Below, in pieces: positions 1 through 5,524 of a stretch of 5,524 bases of DNA. Origin of the DNA: an uncultured Clostridia bacterium (GTDB lineage Bacteria > Bacillota > Clostridia > Oscillospirales > Ruminococcaceae); assembly GCA_938014855.1 (NCBI GenBank), contig CALLQM010000376.1, forward strand, positions 1-5,524. The letters are read 5' to 3'. Position 1 is the first letter of the stretch; every line of letters begins with the position of its first letter. A program made the position numbers and the translations under genes. A model generated the notes under the pieces. That model saw nothing but the letters and a program-made list of their open reading frames with translations, searched no databases and was not told the origin of the DNA.

Positions 1-17
1 GTCCGGATTTTCCGGAC
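1..17 (-). terminator. Hairpin downstream of fbp, probable terminator cut by the window edge
   Basis: A perfect 7-bp inverted repeat (GTCCGGA, three-base spacer, TCCGGAC) lies 8 bp beyond the fbp stop codon. Read on the minus strand it is where an intrinsic terminator for fbp is expected, but the U-tract that should follow lies outside the window, so the call is incomplete. On the plus strand the stem is followed within a few bases by a run of five T (22-26), so it could also end a convergent gene arriving from the left. The stem may extend further past the edge. Confidence 0.5.
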
Positions 18-25
18 GGCTGTTT

Positions 26-2053
26 TTATGCATGATCTTCCTTAATGTTTCCGTTTTTATAGGCTTTCAAAAGCATTTTTAAATCATCGATATTTTGCTG
101 TAAAAGCTCTCCATTATCCGTTTCTTTGATTTTGATGCGCGATTCCATGCGGTCAAATACAACCGTTGTGGAGAAAATATCCTGATTATTTGCAATCGCA
201 TCTTTTGTGGTGGAAAATGGCTGGTGTGCGGCAATGCGGATCCCCCAGGAATTATAGATCAGTGTATATCCCGCAATTCCGGTTGTGGGCTGATAAGCGC
301 GGCAGAATCCGCCGTCGATTACAATTAGACGCCCATGCGCTTTGATGGGGTTTTCCCCATCTTTGGATTTGACCGGAATATGCCCATTGATGATGTGGCA
401 GTGCGGCCCTTCCAATCCAAATTCTTTGAGGATGCGTTCACACACATCCGCGTTATTATAATAAGAATAGTACGGATTTTTTTCTTCCACCCAGCAGGAT
501 TGATCGGCAATCAGCCGCCGCTCAAACGTCGCGATATGATCGCGTCCGAACAGCGGGGAATTGCGTCCGCACCAAAGAAACCACATAAAATCTCTTGCAA
601 ACTGTTTTTCTTTTGTCCCGGGCTTAGCATAATAAGCCTTTCGTGCAATCGTATCTGCATAATCCATAAAGGATTTTCCCGCCAGACCTTCACAGCCGAT
701 ATGAAACTTCATAAACGACCCGTCCGGATTCATCGGGATGCATCCATGGAACAGCAGATTCCCGTTAAAGCATTTATAAAGTCCGCCTTTGGAATAAAGG
801 AATTTGACGTGTTTTTGCAGTTTTTCACTGCGTAGAAAAGCGAATTTCAGCTGTTCCATAACTTCGGCTTCTTCATCGGACAGTGCATACGGGTTTTTGG
901 GATTAATCGTTGGGAACGCACAATCCAACAGCGAATATTCCGTTTCTCCGATGTGCACCGTTCCTTTTTCAAGATCCATTTTATCCAGCAAAAGTCGGTC
1001 CTGCATGCCAAACTGCGGATTTCGCAGAATGACCTGCCCCTCCAGCTTTAACAAGATCACTCCAATCGCCTTATGCATGCGGGACGCCAATTCCAAGTCT
1101 TTGGCGCTGCAGGAAACATTTTTATCGTTTGTTTTTGGAGTGTAACAAGACGTATCGGTATTCTGATATACTTCGTTGGCAAACAGCGCAAGCGGACGCA
1201 GACTGATGCCATATCCGATTTCAATTTCCTCCAAATTGTTATAAGTAATCGAATTATTCAGCACAGCGGCAATGCAGGGGCGGCTTCCAGTCGCCGCACC
1301 CATCCACAAAACATCGTGGTTTCCCCATTGGATATCCACCGAATGATGATTCATCAGCAAGTCCATAATAATATCTGCACGAGGGCCGCGGTCAAAAATA
1401 TCTCCTACAATGTGCAAATGGTCCACAACCAGCCGTTTGATGACTTCACACAAACAAAACACAAAATCATCTGCACGGTCAATATCAATAATGGTGGAAA
1501 TGATATTCTCATAGTAATCTTTTTTATTATGGACTTCATAGTTGGTATTGAGAAGTTCATCAATGATATAGCCGTAATGTTTTGGCAGTGCTTTACGCAC
1601 TTTGGAACGGGTATACTTGGAGGAAACCAGCCGGCAGATCTCAATCAGCCGATTGAGCGTCAGCTTATACCATTCATTTAAATCCTCTACGGTTTCGCGA
1701 ATCTCCTCCAATTTTTCTTTTGGGTAATAGATCAGCGTAGCCAGTTTTGCCCGTTCTTCTTTGGAGATACTGTTTTCAAACAACATATCGACTTTTTCGC
1801 GCACAGCACCGGAACAGTTGTTAAGAATATGCAAAAACGCCTCATATTCTCCGTGCAAATCGGACATAAAATGTTCCGTACCTTTTGGCAGATTTAAAAT
1901 TGCCTGCAAATTGATGATTTCGGTGCTTGCCGCCTGTACGGTTGGGTATTGGCGCGAGAGCATTTCAAGATAACGAAGATTGTTTACGTGATGGCTTTTC
2001 TGCCCCAATCTTTTCCACCCTTTCAACTTGACGCTGCCGTCTTTTTTATCCAC
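26..2053 (-). CDS. fbp: Fructose-1,6-bisphosphatase, class III
   Basis: This cytoplasmic enzyme hydrolyses fructose 1,6-bisphosphate to fructose 6-phosphate and phosphate, the committed step of gluconeogenesis. The 675-aa protein matches the usual length of the Firmicutes class III family (about 640-670 aa). It carries the calcineurin-like metallophosphatase motifs: SDLHGEY at 64-70 (metal ligands Asp65, His67), GDIFDRG at 217-223, GNHD at 244-247, a FHG histidine at 436 and INGH at 555-558. The region around 146-156 (SSKYTRSKVRK) and 'VIDGGFCRAYQ..TGIAGYTL' near 578-598 are also characteristic. The start is GTG, because an in-frame TAA lies four codons upstream. SD complementarity before GTG is weak (GGAACA), and a TTG at codon 16 (2006-2008) is preceded by a better AAAGGG, so the true protein may be 15 residues shorter. 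It lies 24 bp after the VOC gene, probably cotranscribed, with a palindrome in the junction. In Bacillus subtilis this class is inhibited by AMP and activated by phosphoenolpyruvate; that is family knowledge, not visible here. Confidence 0.97.
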   Translation of the reverse strand: MDKKDGSVKLKGWKRLGQKSHHVNNLRYLEMLSRQYPTVQAASTEIINLQAILNLPKGTEHFMSDLHGEYEAFLHILNNCSGAVREKVDMLFENSISKEERAKLATLIYYPKEKLEEIRETVEDLNEWYKLTLNRLIEICRLVSSKYTRSKVRKALPKHYGYIIDELLNTNYEVHNKKDYYENIISTIIDIDRADDFVFCLCEVIKRLVVDHLHIVGDIFDRGPRADIIMDLLMNHHSVDIQWGNHDVLWMGAATGSRPCIAAVLNNSITYNNLEEIEIGYGISLRPLALFANEVYQNTDTSCYTPKTNDKNVSCSAKDLELASRMHKAIGVILLKLEGQVILRNPQFGMQDRLLLDKMDLEKGTVHIGETEYSLLDCAFPTINPKNPYALSDEEAEVMEQLKFAFLRSEKLQKHVKFLYSKGGLYKCFNGNLLFHGCIPMNPDGSFMKFHIGCEGLAGKSFMDYADTIARKAYYAKPGTKEKQFARDFMWFLWCGRNSPLFGRDHIATFERRLIADQSCWVEEKNPYYSYYNNADVCERILKEFGLEGPHCHIINGHIPVKSKDGENPIKAHGRLIVIDGGFCRAYQPTTGIAGYTLIYNSWGIRIAAHQPFSTTKDAIANNQDIFSTTVVFDRMESRIKIKETDNGELLQQNIDDLKMLLKAYKNGNIKEDHA

Positions 2054-2061
2054 TGTTCCGA

Positions 2062-2067
2062 ATTATA
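2062..2067 (-). promoter_or_regulatory. TATAAT hexamer before fbp, possible -10 box
   Basis: The minus strand reads a perfect TATAAT here, nine bases before the fbp GTG. No good -35 is seen at 16-18 bp; the 17-bp position reads ACTAAC. If used, transcription would begin at or beside the GTG and the message would be nearly leaderless, or translation would start at the internal TTG (2006-2008), which has its own SD-like sequence. It lies partly inside the left arm of the palindrome at 2064-2082, an arrangement in which a bound protein would block RNA polymerase. This is a weak call based on one hexamer. Confidence 0.25.
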
Positions 2068-2082
2068 AACAGTCTGTTTATA
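2064..2082. promoter_or_regulatory. Perfect 9-1-9 palindrome between VOC gene and fbp, candidate operator
   Basis: TATAAACAG-T-CTGTTTATA is an exact inverted repeat of nine bases per arm around one central base. It covers the VOC stop codon (2078-2080) and ends ten bases before the fbp GTG. The symmetry and size fit a site for a dimeric repressor. The arms are AT-rich and not followed by a T-run on the minus strand, so a terminator is unlikely. I cannot match it to a named regulator: it does not look like a CcpA cre site, LexA, PerR/Fur or Rex box. Confidence 0.4.
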
Positions 2083-2458
2083 CGGTTAGTTCCACTGCAT
2101 TTCCATCCGGATCTGCGACACAGCTTTCATAATAGCCGTCTCCGGTTGTACGGGGAGCTGAAAGCAGGCGGAATCCATCTTGCACCAATTGATCTGTCAA
2201 GGTATCCACCCTTTCCCTGCTGCCTAAAGAAAATGCCACGTGCGCAAATCCTGTAAAGCCATAACCGCATGTTCCTATTTCAAGGTTTGGCTTCCACATC
2301 AATTCCATCCGTGCTCCACTGTCAAACGTTAAAAAATAGCTTTGCATGCCGGACTTGCTGTAATAGCGGTCATTGCAGGATGCTCCAAAATATCGCATAT
2401 AAAACGTACGCATGATATCCAAGTTTTGCGTATAAATTGCAATATGTTCAATCTTCAT
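2078..2458 (-). CDS. VOC-family (glyoxalase I-like) metalloprotein
   Basis: This is a 126-aa single-domain member of the vicinal oxygen chelate superfamily, whose members bind a divalent metal and act on aldehyde-derived or other chelating substrates. Two beta-alpha-beta modules are visible, about 1-60 and 69-126. The four expected metal ligands are all present: His5 (KIEHIAIY), Glu52 (ARMELM), His73 (GFAHVAFS) and Glu123 (DPDGNAVELT). The stretch 'APRTTGDGYYESCVADPDGN' (101-120) is typical of the short bacterial group often labelled lactoylglutathione lyase or YaeR-like. The true substrate of that group is not settled, so the glyoxalase label is a family name only. The ATG start has an AGGGA ribosome binding site 7 bp upstream (2466-2470). 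It follows the lipoprotein gene by 40 bp with no hairpin between them, and precedes fbp by 24 bp, so cotranscription is likely. Confidence 0.88.
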   Translation of the reverse strand: MKIEHIAIYTQNLDIMRTFYMRYFGASCNDRYYSKSGMQSYFLTFDSGARMELMWKPNLEIGTCGYGFTGFAHVAFSLGSRERVDTLTDQLVQDGFRLLSAPRTTGDGYYESCVADPDGNAVELTV

Positions 2459-2498
2459 AATAACATCCCTATACAGATTGTAATATTTATGGTCGAAT

Positions 2499-4121
2499 TT
2501 ACGATTTAACCGTCACTTTTGCAAGACAATACTTTTCTTTACCCGCATCGGTGTATGCAAAAGCACCCACCATCGTTTTTGGATTATAGGCGGCTATATC
2601 GGTAAAGGCTGTTTCCAGAACCACCGTTCCTTCACGGTCGATTAAACAGATCTTATCATTTTGCCGCACAAAAGCAATGTCTTTATCCGGCAGGAACTCC
2701 CCTGCATCATCAAATTTTGTATCGATCACCATTTGTCCGGTGCGGTCGATATAGCCCCATTTTTCACGTTGGTTTCGAATTAGATGATACGGTTCATCCT
2801 CATCCTGACCAAACGCAATGGTATAAGTCGCAGGGACGACAATATTCCCTTTCCCGCTGATAATGCCGCTTAAATCGGAGCCGTCCCCTTCCAGCTCATA
2901 ATAACCCTTATCCAGCTGATCGTCGCTGTTGGATGCCATGGTTTCATATTTGGCTGAAATCAAGACATTCCCCTGTTCATCCAAAATTCCAAACTTGCCT
3001 TTGTGCTCATAAGCCGCGCATCCATCGGAACCAAACGCATACACATAATCATACATCGGTTCAATGGTGGGTTCCTCGTCGGTAAGACCTGTGAAAGCGC
3101 CCCACTTGCCATCCTGTTCCACGCTTGCGCTGGTATCATACAGCGCCACATCGTCCCATTCTGCCTTGATAAGGACATCGCCGTTCAAATCCAAAACGCC
3201 TTTTTTCCCGTTTTGGGTGAACACGACCGCCTCACAATTCTCGTTAAAATCGTCCAAGCCATCATATTGCGGCTCAACTAAGAAGTCCCCATCGGTATCA
3301 CAAATGCCCCATTTTCCACCGCAGTTTACAAAAACAATTTCCGCACCCCCATATGAGCGAACGTCTTCACACGCAAAATTTTTCAGCGGCTGAGCGTTGA
3401 GGTCATAAAAGCGCAGCATGCCATTTGCTAACAGCATGAAATTATCCGAAAATACCCGCAATTTGTCCCCGCGCGTATAAGTTAGTAAAACATTACCTGA
3501 CCCATTGATCAGTTCATGTACATCTCCGGTTGCACATATGAATGTATTGGACGGCTGAACTTCTATTTCGTCATACTGAAACGGAATTTTTTCTTCCCCG
3601 GTTCGACCGTCAATGACCCCATATTTTCCATCTTTGCGCAGCGGCATGCCGCTGTTATCGGAACTTAGATGCCAGCTTTCGCCATCATCGTCGTATAGAA
3701 AATCCGTGATAATCTTACCGTTTTCGTTCGCAAGAGCGAATTTTTCGCCGTCTTTGCTTTTGATCCGAAAAACATCTACCTGCTCAAATCCATCCGATTC
3801 GATGTCCTGCTCGATAAAATACTGGGCAGGGGTAAGCAGTTCGAGCCCATAGCCGTCGGAAGATGTAAACAACTTTTCCGGCAATGCGACTGCTTCCGGT
3901 GTCGTCGCAGGCAGTCCATCCGGCTTTGGAGCAAGTGTTTCCTGCGAAGAAGAGTCTTCCGATTCAGATGGCTGATCTTTCACTTTAAGCGGACACGGAT
4001 TCTCTTTCACCTCGGACGAAGTGGATGTTGTCAGTTCCGGTGCATTTGTCGGCTGTGTATTTTGACAGCCTGCAAAGATCAGCAGTGCCATCATCAAACA
4101 AACCAGTCTTGTTTTTTTCAT
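2499..4121 (-). CDS. Secreted lipoprotein with about eleven WG-type repeats
   Basis: This is a 540-aa exported lipoprotein of unknown function. Residues 1-18 form a signal peptide (MKKTR, then a hydrophobic core) ending in a lipobox-like IFAGC, so Cys19 should be lipidated and the protein anchored to the outer face of the membrane. Residues 20-80 are a low-complexity linker rich in Ser, Thr, Pro and Glu. The rest is a tandem array of WG repeats with a period near 36 residues. Cores such as KYG(166), KWG(270), KKG(307), KWG(339), KFG(376), KWG(454) and KIC(490) are each followed by 'xxD..G.vvi...yD.i'. Degenerate units lie near 127, 202, 236 and 417. Such repeats probably fold as beta blades or a solenoid and are usually assigned to binding roles rather than catalysis; I see no catalytic motif. 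The ATG has a good AAAGAGGA ribosome binding site (4128-4135). A 156-bp gap upstream suggests its own promoter, and the VOC gene follows by 40 bp. Confidence 0.88.
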   Translation of the reverse strand: MKKTRLVCLMMALLIFAGCQNTQPTNAPELTTSTSSEVKENPCPLKVKDQPSESEDSSSQETLAPKPDGLPATTPEAVALPEKLFTSSDGYGLELLTPAQYFIEQDIESDGFEQVDVFRIKSKDGEKFALANENGKIITDFLYDDDGESWHLSSDNSGMPLRKDGKYGVIDGRTGEEKIPFQYDEIEVQPSNTFICATGDVHELINGSGNVLLTYTRGDKLRVFSDNFMLLANGMLRFYDLNAQPLKNFACEDVRSYGGAEIVFVNCGGKWGICDTDGDFLVEPQYDGLDDFNENCEAVVFTQNGKKGVLDLNGDVLIKAEWDDVALYDTSASVEQDGKWGAFTGLTDEEPTIEPMYDYVYAFGSDGCAAYEHKGKFGILDEQGNVLISAKYETMASNSDDQLDKGYYELEGDGSDLSGIISGKGNIVVPATYTIAFGQDEDEPYHLIRNQREKWGYIDRTGQMVIDTKFDDAGEFLPDKDIAFVRQNDKICLIDREGTVVLETAFTDIAAYNPKTMVGAFAYTDAGKEKYCLAKVTVKS

Positions 4122-4127
4122 TTTCTT

Positions 4128-4135
4128 TCCTCTTT
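4128..4135 (-). promoter_or_regulatory. Ribosome binding site of the WG-repeat lipoprotein
   Basis: The minus strand reads AAAGAGGA, six bases before the ATG at 4119-4121. It supports that start, as does the signal peptide beginning there. Confidence 0.7.
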
Positions 4136-4212
4136 CAAAGCGGGAATATTTTCAAAATTTTTTCCCTACTTCCCATCATGGCACATTTTAAAAGGATATT
4201 GTGTCTGATTTA

Positions 4213-4241
4213 AACATAAATTCTGAATATCCCTTAAACAA
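4213..4241 (-). promoter_or_regulatory. Weak promoter candidate for the lipoprotein gene
   Basis: In the 156-bp gap between the sirtuin and lipoprotein genes, the minus strand has TTGTTT (4236-4241) and TATGTT (4213-4218), exactly 17 bp apart, about 90 bp upstream of the ATG. They match the sigma-A consensus at three and four of six positions. A second candidate -10, TAAAAT, follows closer to the gene but has an equally poor -35. The gap is AT-rich and shows no terminator for the sirtuin gene, so read-through from upstream is also possible. No small gene or riboswitch is visible in it. Confidence 0.3.
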
Positions 4242-4277
4242 TTGCGGTTTTGAAACGTTATCTTGATTAAAATTCAT

Positions 4278-4994
4278 TTATATACGAATTGATTCCAGCG
4301 TTTTTCCAATGCTGTCTTGAATCAGCAAATCGGCTTTTTGATCAAGCGGAGTAGGGGTTCGGTTAATCACCACGATTTTGCCGCGGCAGTAGTTCACCAG
4401 CCCCGCCGCCGGATATACCGCCAAAGAGGTGCCGCCGATAATCAGCAGATCTGCCTGCATAAGCGCTCGCACAGAGCGTTCGATGGTTTCCCCATTGAGA
4501 CTTTCTTCATACAGCACCACATCGGGTTTGATGACTCCTCCGCAGGAGCACTGAGGAATTCCTTGAGAATTCAGCATAAAATCGATGTCATAAAATTTAC
4601 CGCACGCTCTGCAATAGTTTCTTAAAACCGAGCCGTGCAGTTCCAGCACATTGCGGCTTCCTGCCGCCTGATGCAGTCCGTCAATGTTCTGCGTGATAAC
4701 AGCAGTCAGTTTTCCCGCTTGTTCAAGCTGCGCCAATTTTTTATGCGCGGCATTTGGTTTTGCCGAGGGGCAGAGCATTTTTGCACGGTAAAATTTATAA
4801 AATTCTTCCGTGTGCCGTTCAAAAAATCGATGGCTCAAAATGGTTTCCGGCGGATAATCGTATTGCTGATTATAAATCCCGTCCGTACTGCGAAAATCCG
4901 GAATTCCGCTTTCAGTCGAAACCCCGGCTCCGCCAAAGAATACCGCGTGTTTGCTTTCGTCCAACAGCGTTTGCAGCTGTTCCCAGCCACTCAT
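4278..4994 (-). CDS. cobB: Sir2-family NAD-dependent protein deacetylase (sirtuin)
   Basis: This cytoplasmic enzyme removes acetyl groups from protein lysines, using NAD+ and releasing nicotinamide and O-acetyl-ADP-ribose. The 238-aa protein is the normal length for a bacterial sirtuin core. Visible motifs are GAGVS at 22-26 and GIPDFR at 30-35 (NAD-binding loop), TQNIDGLH at 101-108, the catalytic His120 in LELHG, zinc cysteines 128, 131, 149 and 151, KPDVVLYEE at 156-164, GGTS at 187-190 and INRT at 210-213. GIPDFRSxxGIY without the Tyr/Arg pocket of desuccinylases suggests a deacetylase; substrates cannot be read from sequence. I chose the ATG at 4992-4994: an AGAAGG site lies 7 bp upstream, and the Sir2 fold starts directly after it. 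An in-frame ATG at 5048 would add 18 residues that only re-read the end of the preceding gene. That gene ends 14 bp upstream, so the two are probably translated from one message. The symbol follows common usage; srtN is the Bacillus name. Confidence 0.95.
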   Translation of the reverse strand: MSGWEQLQTLLDESKHAVFFGGAGVSTESGIPDFRSTDGIYNQQYDYPPETILSHRFFERHTEEFYKFYRAKMLCPSAKPNAAHKKLAQLEQAGKLTAVITQNIDGLHQAAGSRNVLELHGSVLRNYCRACGKFYDIDFMLNSQGIPQCSCGGVIKPDVVLYEESLNGETIERSVRALMQADLLIIGGTSLAVYPAAGLVNYCRGKIVVINRTPTPLDQKADLLIQDSIGKTLESIRI

Positions 4995-5001
4995 TATGAA
5001 A

Positions 5002-5009
5002 CCTTCTTT
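5002..5009 (-). promoter_or_regulatory. Ribosome binding site that fixes the sirtuin start
   Basis: The minus strand reads AAAGAAGG, seven bases before the ATG at 4992-4994. It starts at the last base of the TGA stop of the preceding membrane protein. This decides for the 238-aa sirtuin over the longer reading from 5048, which has no comparable site, and suggests translational coupling. Confidence 0.75.
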
Positions 5010-5479
5010 CAATCGGTCTGCCAGCCGCCGCCTGCATTGTATGCACAAAGCGTCCAGGCAACGGCTCCATCCGAATATTTTTCATATTGCAGCAGCATTT
5101 CCACTGCATTGTGTCCGTCTTCTGCATAAGCATAGGCATACCGCTCCCCAAAAAGAGCAAAGGTATCCTGATAATACCGCATTGTACCGCCCAATTCTGC
5201 CGAAATTGGGATGAGCTGCGGGTTCTTTTCCAAGTCATGAAACAGGTTTGATGCTTCCTGCTCATCCGTATTCTCTTGCTGGTTTAACAAAGTGCGATTT
5301 TCTTCCTGCAGCAAATCCCGCTCTTGTACCGCGGCTTGCATGTCCTGTATCGCTTGGGCGCGCTCATGTTCAGCAGCTTTCCACCGAAACGAAACCACAC
5401 AAAGCGCCGCCAAGCTGACCAAAAGGAGCAGCGGCACCGCTCGTTTAAGCATGTCAAGAATTTTTGCAGGTTTTTGCAT
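5009..5479 (-). CDS. Single-pass membrane protein with coiled coil, function unknown
   Basis: I do not recognise the family. The 156-aa protein has a short basic N-terminus (MQKPAKILDMLKR), one hydrophobic segment at about 14-31, then a long hydrophilic helix at 34-80 rich in Glu, Gln, Ala and Leu that looks like a coiled coil. A compact C-terminal region follows at 84-156, containing GGTMRYYQD (97-105), aromatic-rich YAYAYAEDGH (114-123) and EMLLQYE (127-133). Few positive charges after the membrane segment are outweighed by those before it, so the C-terminal part is probably outside the cell. The shape is an uncleaved signal anchor, though cleavage cannot be excluded. I chose the ATG at 5477-5479 because GGGAGG lies 5 bp upstream; an in-frame ATG at 5503 would add eight residues but has no properly spaced site and overlaps the end of another reading frame. 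It lies 14 bp before the sirtuin gene. Confidence 0.75.
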   Translation of the reverse strand: MQKPAKILDMLKRAVPLLLLVSLAALCVVSFRWKAAEHERAQAIQDMQAAVQERDLLQEENRTLLNQQENTDEQEASNLFHDLEKNPQLIPISAELGGTMRYYQDTFALFGERYAYAYAEDGHNAVEMLLQYEKYSDGAVAWTLCAYNAGGGWQTD

Positions 5480-5484
5480 ATTGT

Positions 5485-5490
5485 CCTCCC
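5485..5490 (-). promoter_or_regulatory. Ribosome binding site that fixes the membrane-protein start
   Basis: The minus strand reads GGGAGG, five bases before the ATG at 5477-5479 and two bases after a TAA in another frame (5493-5495). The alternative ATG at 5501-5503 has an AAAAAGG run directly touching it, with no spacing, so it is unlikely to be used. Confidence 0.7.
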
Positions 5491-5492
5491 GA

Positions 5493-5524
5493 TTATTGCG
5501 CATCCTTTTTTTGAATCTTCGTTT
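5493..5524 (-). CDS. Possible 3' end of an upstream gene
   Basis: One minus-strand frame entering from the right edge reads TKIQKKDAQ and stops at TAA (5493-5495), two bases before the ribosome binding site of the next gene. The position is what one expects for the last codons of a preceding operon gene with a lysine-rich tail. Nine codons are too few to identify it or prove it is coding. Confidence 0.35.
   Translation of the reverse strand, partial: TKIQKKDAQ

Noticed and set aside
335..1681. Several plus-strand open frames of 113-202 codons opposite fbp
   Set aside because: They lie antisense to a gene with full family conservation, lack convincing ribosome binding sites, and their translations show no recognisable domain; they are shadows of fbp codon structure.
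2459..2498. Possible promoter (TACAAT hexamer) between the lipoprotein and VOC genes
   Set aside because: There is no matching -35 at 16-18 bp and the 40-bp gap is simple AT-rich sequence; cotranscription explains the arrangement better.
4142..4166. Interrupted inverted repeat (GGGAA ... TTCCC with a small inner TTT/AAA stem) in the lipoprotein leader
   Set aside because: The stem has only five outer pairs, is AT-rich inside and has no T-run on the minus strand, so neither a terminator nor a riboswitch is supported.
4995..5048. An 18-residue N-terminal extension of the sirtuin from an ATG at 5046-5048
   Set aside because: It would overlap the previous gene by 40 bp in another frame, lacks a ribosome binding site, and the conserved Sir2 fold plus a strong AAAGAAGG site fit the ATG at 4992-4994.
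4635..5129. A 164-codon plus-strand open frame opposite the sirtuin and membrane-protein genes
   Set aside because: It is antisense to the conserved Sir2 motifs and crosses a gene junction; its composition looks like reverse-strand translation.
4912..5265. A 117-codon minus-strand open frame across the membrane protein and sirtuin junction
   Set aside because: It overlaps two better supported genes in another frame, has no good ribosome binding site and no recognisable domain.
5461..5478. Direct repeat TTTTTGCA, two copies ten bases apart
   Set aside because: It lies inside the first codons of the membrane-protein gene and is explained by its lysine codons (MQKPAKI); two short copies do not make a repeat array.

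Overview
The window looks like a chromosomal segment of a low-to-moderate GC Firmicute, most likely a Clostridia / Oscillospiraceae-type anaerobe. The basis is a class III fructose-1,6-bisphosphatase (a mainly Firmicutes family), strong AGGAGG-like ribosome binding sites, a short lipoprotein signal, a WG-repeat lipoprotein of a kind frequent in gut Clostridia, and a Clostridia-style sirtuin. This assignment is inference; there is no rRNA or other marker in the window.

Every gene I can support is on the minus strand, so transcription runs from right to left. In that order: (i) the last nine codons of an unidentified gene that ends at 5493; (ii) a 156-aa single-pass membrane protein with a coiled coil, 5009-5479; (iii) a Sir2-family NAD-dependent deacetylase, 4278-4994, whose ribosome binding site begins in the stop codon of (ii); (iv) after a 156-bp gap with weak promoter-like sequence, a 540-aa secreted lipoprotein built from about eleven WG-type repeats, 2499-4121; (v) 40 bp later a small VOC/glyoxalase-like metalloprotein, 2078-2458; (vi) 24 bp later the class III fructose-1,6-bisphosphatase fbp, 26-2053, followed by a hairpin at the left edge of the window. 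No plus-strand gene, RNA gene, mobile element or CRISPR array is supported. No gap between genes exceeds 300 bp.

The spacing suggests two transcription groups. One holds the upstream gene, the membrane protein and the sirtuin. The other holds the lipoprotein, the VOC protein and fbp, with a possible separate control point just before fbp. That point is a perfect 9-1-9 palindrome (2064-2082) that overlaps the VOC stop codon and a TATAAT hexamer. fbp (gluconeogenesis) and the VOC protein (possibly an aldehyde or methylglyoxal-type detoxifier) could both relate to triose-phosphate metabolism, but this is a guess from adjacency. Most of the content is ordinary housekeeping or accessory gene content. 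The least explained items are the palindrome, the WG-repeat lipoprotein and the membrane protein coupled to the sirtuin. I see no convincing new multi-gene system.
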